DNA of 64,000 nt from Sandaracinobacteroides sayramensis. GTDB lineage: Bacteria > Pseudomonadota > Alphaproteobacteria > Sphingomonadales > Sphingomonadaceae. The DNA lies in assembly GCF_022014495.1 (NCBI RefSeq), contig NZ_JAKLSQ010000007.1:75092-139091 (forward strand), given 5' to 3'. The notes under the pieces are model-generated. The model was not told the origin of the DNA. It made no database searches and saw nothing but the letters and a program-made list of their open reading frames with translations. Positions 58,225 to 64,000 of the stretch are shown here, piece by piece (position 1 is the stretch's first letter; every line of letters begins with the position of its first letter). The position numbers and the translations under genes are program-made.

Positions 58225-58788
58225 ATGGATCGCGAAGAGATCGAAGCCCGGCTTGCCATCACCGATGTCCTGCACCGCTATGCAAGGGCAATGGACAGGA
58301 TGGATGCCCCTTTGGCCCTGAGCTGCTGGCATCCAGGAGGAACCGACGACCATGCGCCGCTTTATTCCGGCACGGCTGCAGGCTTCATAGAATGGCTTTG
58401 GCCAGTCCATGCGACACTCGAGTTGACGCGCCATTCGATCAGCAACGTCCTGATTGAAGTAGATGGAAGTAGGGCGGCGACCGAATGCTATTGGCAAGTG
58501 ACGTTACGCAAGAAATTTGGCGAAGATATTTGGGATTCGATCAGCCAGGGCCGGTATATTGACCGTTTCGAGCGAATTGATGGCTCCTGGGCGATAAATC
58601 ATCGCCAATCCCTGATGGATTGGAATCGAACGGAAAAAGTCCTGCACCGTCGAGGTGACCCGGGGGTTCCGATTATCGTCGAACCCAATAATCCCGAGGT
58701 TCAGCCGCCCCCTAACAGGCGTGACCATGGCGACTATTCCTATTCCGCTCTCACACATCGCTCACCAGGGAGGGTATCCGTTGGCTGA
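58225..58788 (+). CDS. SnoaL-like / NTF2-fold protein
   Basis: Protein of 187 residues with the SnoaL_4 style start EIEARLAITDVLHRYARAMDRMD, then HSISNVLIEVDG and CYWQVTLR, and a C-terminal extension. This fold includes isomerases (ketosteroid isomerase), hydratases, dehydratases and small ring-opening enzymes. GGGAGG lies just before the ATG. Its last 8 bases overlap the OYE gene, so the two are coupled; an isomerase next to an enone reductase makes sense, inferred. Confidence 0.8.
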   Translation: MDREEIEARLAITDVLHRYARAMDRMDAPLALSCWHPGGTDDHAPLYSGTAAGFIEWLWPVHATLELTRHSISNVLIEVDGSRAATECYWQVTLRKKFGEDIWDSISQGRYIDRFERIDGSWAINHRQSLMDWNRTEKVLHRRGDPGVPIIVEPNNPEVQPPPNRRDHGDYSYSALTHRSPGRVSVG

Positions 58789-59953
58789 CAGCTCCATTCT
58801 GTTCCAACCACTGAAGGTCGGTAACATCAGCGTGCGCAACCGGATTGCCATGGCGCCTTGCACGCGCCAGCGCGCGCATCTGGACGGCACCCCCACCGAG
58901 TTGATGATCGAATATTACCGGCAGAGAGCCGGTGCCGGCCTCATCATCAGCGAAGGGATCAGTCCCGCGGCCGGCGGCAATGGCTATCTGTTTGCGCCGG
59001 GGCTTTACACCGACTCGCATCAGAAAGGCTGGCACCGGATCGCCGAGGCCGTGCATGCAGCTGGTGGCGCCATCTTCGGGCAACTGATGCATGTCGGCCG
59101 ACTGAGCGATCCGCTGGTTTTGCCGCATGGCACAAATCCTGTCAGCGCTTCGGCGGTGCGGCCGGATCCGCTCGCACGGCACTACACTGTCAATTGCCCC
59201 CGCCCCAAACGCGTCTATGGAACGCCCCGCGAGCTTTCGATCGAAGAGATCGGAACGGTGGTCGGCGAATTCGCGGATTGCGCGCGCCGAGCCCGGGACG
59301 CCGGCCTGGACGGCGTGGAACTCCATGCCGCCTCGGGCTATTTGCCAATGCAGTTCCTCTCCACCAATTCGAACAGACGAACGGACCGATATGGCGGCAG
59401 CGCAGAAAATCGGGCCCGTTTCGTTCTGGAGGTCGTAGAGGCGATGCAGGCCGCGACGAGCCCTGGCTTTGTCGCCGTGAAAGTCAGCCCCGGCTGGACC
59501 TTCCACGATGTATTCGACGACGATCCGGTGGAAACCTATTCCGTGTTGGCGCGGGCGCTGTCCGAACGGCAGATCGCCTATCTGGAAGTCGGCAACTATG
59601 GTCAGCCATGGGATGTGCACGCCGTGTTGCGCCCCCTGTTCGCCGGCCCGATGATCGGCGTGGCGGGCTTTACGCGATCGAAGGCGATTGCGGCAATCGC
59701 GGCGCATCGCGTGGACATGGTCGCCTTCGGTCAAGCCTATATCGCCAATCCCGATCTGGCCGAACGCTATCGCGACGACCTACCCATCAACCAGCCGGAC
59801 AGTTCGACCTTCTACACCCAGGGCGCGGAAGGCTACACGGATTACCCGACCTACGAAGCAGCAGAGGCGGACCAGTTGCTACCCGTAGATTCCGCATTTG
59901 CGACCGGCTCATCCCGTTCGTCGCAAGCCGGCAAACTGCAGCCGGTAAATTGA
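58781..59953 (+). CDS. Old Yellow Enzyme family NADH:flavin oxidoreductase
   Basis: FMN enoate reductase of about 390 residues. Motifs: LFQPLKVGNISVRNRIAMAPCTRQRA, GQLMHVGRLSDP (substrate His pair region), NRRTDRYGGSAENR (about 205-218) and C-terminal VAGFTRSKAIAA and AFGQAYIANPDL. TTG at 58781 has GGGAGGG 6 bases upstream and gives the canonical N-terminus; ATG at 58727 would add 18 residues. Reduces an activated C=C bond of an enone. Confidence 0.9.
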   Translation: MADSSILFQPLKVGNISVRNRIAMAPCTRQRAHLDGTPTELMIEYYRQRAGAGLIISEGISPAAGGNGYLFAPGLYTDSHQKGWHRIAEAVHAAGGAIFGQLMHVGRLSDPLVLPHGTNPVSASAVRPDPLARHYTVNCPRPKRVYGTPRELSIEEIGTVVGEFADCARRARDAGLDGVELHAASGYLPMQFLSTNSNRRTDRYGGSAENRARFVLEVVEAMQAATSPGFVAVKVSPGWTFHDVFDDDPVETYSVLARALSERQIAYLEVGNYGQPWDVHAVLRPLFAGPMIGVAGFTRSKAIAAIAAHRVDMVAFGQAYIANPDLAERYRDDLPINQPDSSTFYTQGAEGYTDYPTYEAAEADQLLPVDSAFATGSSRSSQAGKLQPVN

Positions 59954-59955
59954 AC

Positions 59956-60750
59956 GTGAAAATCGACCACGGAAAACGCGCGATCGCTGGCGCACGTGCG
60001 CTTGTGACGGGCGCCAATGGCGGACTTGGCGTCGCACTGGTCGACACCCTTCTGTCCCGAGGGGCAGTTCAGGTGCATGCGGCGATGCGCAACATCGCCA
60101 ACACGCCGGATCATTGGCGAGGCGACGACCGCATCCGCCCACTCATTTTCGATCTTACGCGCCACGACCTGATCGAAAAGGCAGCGGCGCTTGGGCCGTC
60201 ACTGGATTTGATCGTGCACAATGCAGGTGTGACCTGCATCGGACCAGTAAGCGAAAAAGACGATGCGCAGGTTCGACAGACAATGGAAGTGAATTATTTC
60301 GGCCCGGCGCGCCTCACACGCCTCGTTTCAGAGGAAATGAGCCATAGACAGGCAGGAATGATTTTTGTTCTTTCGATGGCGGCCATGATTCCACCTGGGC
60401 CGGCGCCGATTTATAGCGCAAGCAAGTCGGCATGTGCCATGTATGCCGCAGGTGTTCTTGCCGATTTAGGCAAACGTGGTCTGGAAGTGATGCTGGCATT
60501 TCCTGGCTATATAGACACCCCTATGGCGGCAGCTTTTTCCAGCTTCAAAGCCACTCCTGCCGAAATCGCGGAAAACATGCTGGATTCCTGGGAATCCGGA
60601 AAAACCCACGTTTTTCCAGATAAATTCAGTTCAACTGTTTTTGAATACATGACTTCTAATGGCGGAAGAATGCTAATTGACACTGAAAATGTACGGCACG
60701 AAATTGCAGAATATTATAATTCCTGGTCGTCTTCTCAAAATAAGAAATGA
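59956..60750 (+). CDS. SDR family oxidoreductase
   Basis: Classical SDR of 264 residues: TGANGGLGVAL (about 19-29), NAGV, S plus YSASK (SMAAMIPPGPAPIYSASKSA). The start is GTG at 59956, two bases past the OYE stop; TTG at 59950 overlapping it (TTGA) is possible. Its last part (from about 60600) becomes markedly AT-richer than the genes before it. Probably acts on the carbonyl of the OYE product. Confidence 0.85.
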   Translation: MKIDHGKRAIAGARALVTGANGGLGVALVDTLLSRGAVQVHAAMRNIANTPDHWRGDDRIRPLIFDLTRHDLIEKAAALGPSLDLIVHNAGVTCIGPVSEKDDAQVRQTMEVNYFGPARLTRLVSEEMSHRQAGMIFVLSMAAMIPPGPAPIYSASKSACAMYAAGVLADLGKRGLEVMLAFPGYIDTPMAAAFSSFKATPAEIAENMLDSWESGKTHVFPDKFSSTVFEYMTSNGGRMLIDTENVRHEIAEYYNSWSSSQNKK

Positions 60751-60751
60751 A

Positions 60752-60776
60752 TTTAAAATATAATCTGTATTTTAAA
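60752..60776. promoter_or_regulatory. AT-only inverted repeat before the P450 gene
   Basis: TTTAAAATA and TATTTTAAA with a 7-base spacer, perfect. It lies between the SDR and the P450 ribosome binding site and may be an operator or a weak terminator. Confidence 0.45.
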
Positions 60777-60795
60777 ATCAAACAAGGAAAAGAAG

Positions 60796-62064
60796 ATGAT
60801 ATTTAAAAATCATAAACTCATATCTCAAAATTTGAGTGAAATTGATATTAATGATCAGAAGTTATTATTGAATCCATTTGATTATTTTTCCCGTTTACGC
60901 ACGGAGTCTCCAATATTTCGTGATCCTAAAACCGATATTATAAGTGTCTCGACTTACGAACTTGTCCTTTCGGTCAACAAGCAGCCCAAGATATTTTCCA
61001 GTGAAATGGCCACTCTACTCAAATCGGGTGGCGTGGGTAGAATGGACCGTGAAGAAGAAGCCATCATGGCTCAGGGCCTGCCATGGGTAAACACCATGCT
61101 GACAGCCGATCCTCCCCAACATAGCCGCTATAAAAAAATTGCAATGAAAGCATTCACCCATCCAAGGGTGATGGAAATGACCGACTACATCACCGAAACG
61201 ACACATGACCTTATAGACAGGATAAAGAGCAGCAAAAAAGTAGATTTCAAGAAATCCTTCGCTGACCAACTGCCTTCGATCATCATTGCCGACATGCTCG
61301 GCGTTCCGCGTTCGGATATCGGGCAATTCCAGACTTGGCTAGAGGCCGTGATGGTGCGGCTCAGCAGCACCTCTTCGCGCGAAGCAAGGATCGCCGCCGC
61401 CAAGCAGGAAATCGAGCTGCAACGCTACATGCTGGCAGCGATCGAGGATCGCCGAGCCTGCCCGCGCGACGATGTGATCTCCACCCTTGTTCATGCGACC
61501 CTGGCCGAAGAAGGCGATCCTCGCCCCCTCAATCAAGCGGAACTGATAGGCATCATCCATCAGATTTTCACCGCTGGTCAGGAAACGACCGCCCATACGT
61601 TGACATATGGGCTTTACATGATGATCCGAAATCCTGATCAACTCGCATTGACGAAAGATGACCTCAGTCTGTTTGAGAACCTCGTTGAAGAAGCTTTGCG
61701 GCATCTCACACCCACTCAGAATATGTGGAGAATTGTAAAGGAAGACACCGAACTGGGCGGACTTTCACTCAGAGCCGGAGATGTTCTCCTACTCCGATAT
61801 GGCTCGGCTAATCGTGATGAGGGTTATTTTAAAAATCCCGAAGAGTTCATCATAACACGCAAAAATGCCAAAGGACATCTGGCATTTGGAGCAGGAATCC
61901 ACACTTGCCTTGGCATGGCGCTTGCCAGGCGGGAGATGCAAATCGCCTTTCCAATTCTGTTCGACAGACTGAAGAATCTACGATTGACGAAAGATACCGA
62001 TATAGAATTTACCGTCTCTATGCTACATAGAGGCATTAAATCTCTTTTAATTGAATTCGATTAA
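60796..62064 (+). CDS. Cytochrome P450, soluble bacterial type
   Basis: Heme monooxygenase of 422 residues. I-helix AGQETT (about 263-268), K-helix EEALRHL (ExxR), heme loop FGAGIHTCLG with ligand Cys371. The threonine pair of the I-helix is present. The first half of the gene is much AT-richer than the rest of the window and uses AAA/ATT/TTA codons heavily, pointing to recent transfer. A ribosome site AAGGAAAAGAAG precedes the ATG. No ferredoxin or reductase is adjacent. Substrate unknown. Confidence 0.92.
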   Translation: MIFKNHKLISQNLSEIDINDQKLLLNPFDYFSRLRTESPIFRDPKTDIISVSTYELVLSVNKQPKIFSSEMATLLKSGGVGRMDREEEAIMAQGLPWVNTMLTADPPQHSRYKKIAMKAFTHPRVMEMTDYITETTHDLIDRIKSSKKVDFKKSFADQLPSIIIADMLGVPRSDIGQFQTWLEAVMVRLSSTSSREARIAAAKQEIELQRYMLAAIEDRRACPRDDVISTLVHATLAEEGDPRPLNQAELIGIIHQIFTAGQETTAHTLTYGLYMMIRNPDQLALTKDDLSLFENLVEEALRHLTPTQNMWRIVKEDTELGGLSLRAGDVLLLRYGSANRDEGYFKNPEEFIITRKNAKGHLAFGAGIHTCLGMALARREMQIAFPILFDRLKNLRLTKDTDIEFTVSMLHRGIKSLLIEFD

Positions 62065-62230
62065 TTTTCTAAAATAATTCCAGATATCTTCTACGCTGTC
62101 AAAGGGCATCCAGATCGTTGCTGCTTCGGGACTATCGAAGCCAAGGCACAGCCCTCTTGTCTTGTCGTAACGGATGGTGCTGCTCGAGAACACGACGCCC
62201 GTCGAGTCCGATAGGACGCCCGAAGATAGT
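62050..62230 (-). pseudogene. Possible remnant of a minus-strand gene
   Basis: An open stretch of about 60 codons ending near 62050 reads STIRYDKTRGLCLGFDSPE and ATIWMPFDSVEDIWNYFRK, a composition like real protein, but it has no start and no match that I recognise. It overlaps the upstream end of the arylsulfatase remnant. Could be chance. Confidence 0.25.
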
Positions 62231-62780
62231 TATCACTTCATGACCGAGATGACCGGCCGGGCGATCGCGTGGATGCACTACGCAAAGTAGCTGGCGCTGA
62301 ACAGGTCCTTCTTCCTCTATTTCGCGCCCGGCGCGATGCACACCCTGCAGCATGTCACCAAGGAATGACGCGACAAGTTCAAGGGCAAATACGACATGGG
62401 TTGGGAAGCCTATCGCGAGATCGTCTTCGAGAACCAGAAGCCGATGGGAATCATCCCGCTGAAAACCGAATTGACGTCGCGCCATGACTGGGTTCCCGGC
62501 TGAGAAAGCCTCAGCGAGCAGCAGAGACCGTCTTTAACGTGCTCTTCGAGAATGAAGCCGGAGAAGTTGGCCGAGATGAAGACGAAGTTCGACGAAGCCG
62601 CCGAGAAATACCATGTCTATTCGCTGGACGACCGGCGCGCGGTGTGCTGCCGAAGCCGCCGCCGGGATCCGACCCGGCCCGACGCGCTTCACCTATTTCG
62701 CAGGCGCAACCCGCTTGCAGGAGACCGCCGCGCCGAACCGGAAGGCTGTTGCCCACCCTTCACGGTCGGGAACATGGCGT
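62180..62780 (+). pseudogene. Decayed arylsulfatase fragment
   Basis: In one frame the sequence reads [64 protein letters not shown] and RHDWVPG, the core of an arylsulfatase, but it is broken by stops: TAG after HYAK, TGA after VTKE and TGA after WVPG; the two TGAs lie where the family has Trp (TGG). A second part (62552-62640) reads KPEKLAEMKTKFDEAAEKYH and SLDDR, matching the same place in the intact sulfatase, then shifts frame to RFTYFAGATRLQETAAP. The middle is deleted. It is on the opposite strand from the intact sulfatase. Confidence 0.8.
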
Positions 62781-62972
62781 CGATCATCAGCGATTTCGGC
62801 TCAAGATTCGCGAGGGCTCCACAGGCTGGGGCCATAGCCTCCCAAAGTCATGGCTGCCTAGCGCCGCGTGTTGAATTCCTGCTTTCCAAACAGGTCCTGC
62901 GTTCGCGTGGAAGACTTGCCGAAGGGAATCGGGCACTCAAGCCGGATAGCCGACCCGAGGTCCGCCCCTGGC

Positions 62973-64000
62973 TCATTGCTTGGACATCGCCAGTTGGAAC
63001 AGGATATTCTTGTCGATCATATGGCTGTGATCATCGTCGCCGATGTCGATCTTCACGATCTTCACGCGGCCGGTGAAGGCGTTATCGCCGACCCGATAGT
63101 CGCTGGTGACCGGTGAGCCCGTATCCTTCCCCACATCGGTGGTTTCATCCAGCGTGAAGTTCACAATGTGCGTCTGCTCCACCCGGCCGGACGCGACCTC
63201 CTTGCCGTCCACATAAAGGGCGATCGCAGCCCCTTTCCCAAGTCCGCCACCATCATATTTGAAGTCGACGCTGACATTATGTTCCCCGGCGGGAATCGGG
63301 GCATCGGCGGCGATGATCGTCTCCGTCACGCCGACATGGTTGTAAGCGTAACGCAGACGCCGGTTCTTCACATAAAGCGCCCAGCCGCCAGGGATGCCGC
63401 CCTGGTTGATGATGACGCCATTCGCGCTGCCTTCGGGCACCTCCAGCAAGGCCGTCACCCGATGCGACTTGTTGAGGACATTGATGACGGAGTTCTCGTT
63501 CAGCCGCCCCATGCCCTCGAAAAAGACCTGGCTGGTGCCATGCACCAATGTCGGCCGCCCGGCGATGTCCGGGTTCAGCCGCTCGGCGTTGCGATCGTCC
63601 AGCGGCAGCACATTGTATTTGGTCGCCTCGAACAGGAACTGGCGCTGCAGTTCCGCCAGCTTCTCAGGCCTTTCCTTCGCGAGATCGCGCGATTGCGTCC
63701 AGTCCGTGTTGCCGTCGTAAAGTTCCCATACATCGTCGTCGAAGGCGGGAGGCTGGCCATAGAAGTCCCACGGCGTGCGGTGCTTGGTCACCGCCGACCA
63801 GCCCTTGTGGTAGATGCCGCGGTTGCCGAACATCTCGAAATATTGCGTTTGATGCTTCTCGGTCGCGCCGGCGTCGTCGAAGCTGTAGACCATGCTGACG
63901 CCGTGGAAACACTGCTGCGTCACTCCATGAACCTGCTTGGGCTCTTTGATGCCGGCGGCTTCCAGGATGGTCGGTGCCACATCCGTCACATGGCAGAACT
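62973..64000 (-). CDS. Arylsulfatase, C-terminal part (5' end outside window)
   Basis: At least 342 residues of a sulfatase; the open frame runs past the right edge and continues ahead of the first plausible start, so the catalytic N-terminal half with the formylglycine cysteine is not visible. Seen parts: TDVAPTILEAAGI, CFHGVSMVYSFDDA, GNRGIYHKGWSAVTKHRTPW, YDGNTDWTQSRDLAKERPEKL and the C-terminal beta domain to MIDKNILFQLAMSKQ. In the family it hydrolyses organic sulfate esters; here it could release a sulfated substrate for the island. Periplasmic location is usual but unseen. Confidence 0.88.
   Translation of the reverse strand, partial: FCHVTDVAPTILEAAGIKEPKQVHGVTQQCFHGVSMVYSFDDAGATEKHQTQYFEMFGNRGIYHKGWSAVTKHRTPWDFYGQPPAFDDDVWELYDGNTDWTQSRDLAKERPEKLAELQRQFLFEATKYNVLPLDDRNAERLNPDIAGRPTLVHGTSQVFFEGMGRLNENSVINVLNKSHRVTALLEVPEGSANGVIINQGGIPGGWALYVKNRRLRYAYNHVGVTETIIAADAPIPAGEHNVSVDFKYDGGGLGKGAAIALYVDGKEVASGRVEQTHIVNFTLDETTDVGKDTGSPVTSDYRVGDNAFTGRVKIVKIDIGDDDHSHMIDKNILFQLAMSKQ

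Noticed and set aside
1-64000. CRISPR arrays, rRNA genes, insertion sequences, phage genes
   Set aside because: No regularly spaced repeats, rRNA-like sequence, transposase or integrase frames were found on either strand.

Overview
The window looks like chromosomal DNA of a sphingomonad (Alphaproteobacteria, Sphingomonadales). It is GC-rich, its genes are tightly packed with many ATGA/GTGA stop-start overlaps, several starts are GTG or TTG behind good ribosome binding sites, and it carries large TonB-dependent receptors, a FecI/FecR pair and a typical Sphingomonas-type exopolysaccharide export locus. The assignment rests on gene content read by eye, not on a search.

Positions 1-22.6 kb are mostly core genome. 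A minus-strand polysaccharide operon (HpcH/HpaI aldolase-like, inositol-monophosphatase-like, Wza-type exporter, Wzz-type chain-length protein, GT2 glycosyltransferase running off the left edge) is followed by an M23 peptidase, an ECF sigma/FecR/TonB-receptor signalling set, tRNA-Val(GAC), a DUF502 protein, leuB, leuD and ppa, a BlaI/M56 regulatory pair with a palindromic operator, an M3 peptidase, an aminotransferase/RidA pair, a carotenoid oxygenase and an acyl-CoA dehydrogenase.

From about 22.9 to 62 kb lies a large catabolic island made of short operons that diverge from common control regions. It encodes a TonB receptor and an MFS transporter for uptake; three Rieske oxygenase alpha subunits and a P450 but no ferredoxin or reductase; two FAD dehydrogenases of the fumarate-reductase/ketosteroid-dehydrogenase fold; a GMC oxidoreductase; an Old Yellow Enzyme; six short-chain or medium-chain dehydrogenases; an acyl-CoA ligase with two acyl-CoA dehydrogenase subunits and a crotonase-fold protein; a mandelate-pathway-like set (FMN 2-hydroxyacid dehydrogenase, FAD 2-hydroxyacid dehydrogenase, ThDP decarboxylase, aldehyde dehydrogenase); and a 2-oxoacid dehydrogenase complex whose E1, free-standing lipoyl domain and lipoyl-less E2 are split between two diverging operons. 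One TetR-type regulator sits inside. Nine copies of a 16-base near-palindrome, consensus about TATAnCGCGCAATATA, occur in six promoter-bearing gaps of this island and tie its operons into one probable regulon. The substrate cannot be named from sequence; an aromatic, steroid-like or terpenoid compound, possibly supplied as a conjugate, fits the enzyme classes.

The right end (58-64 kb) becomes AT-richer, carries the P450, a decayed arylsulfatase copy with stop codons and frameshifts, and the C-terminal part of an intact arylsulfatase that continues beyond the window. No insertion sequence, integrase, CRISPR array or rRNA was seen.
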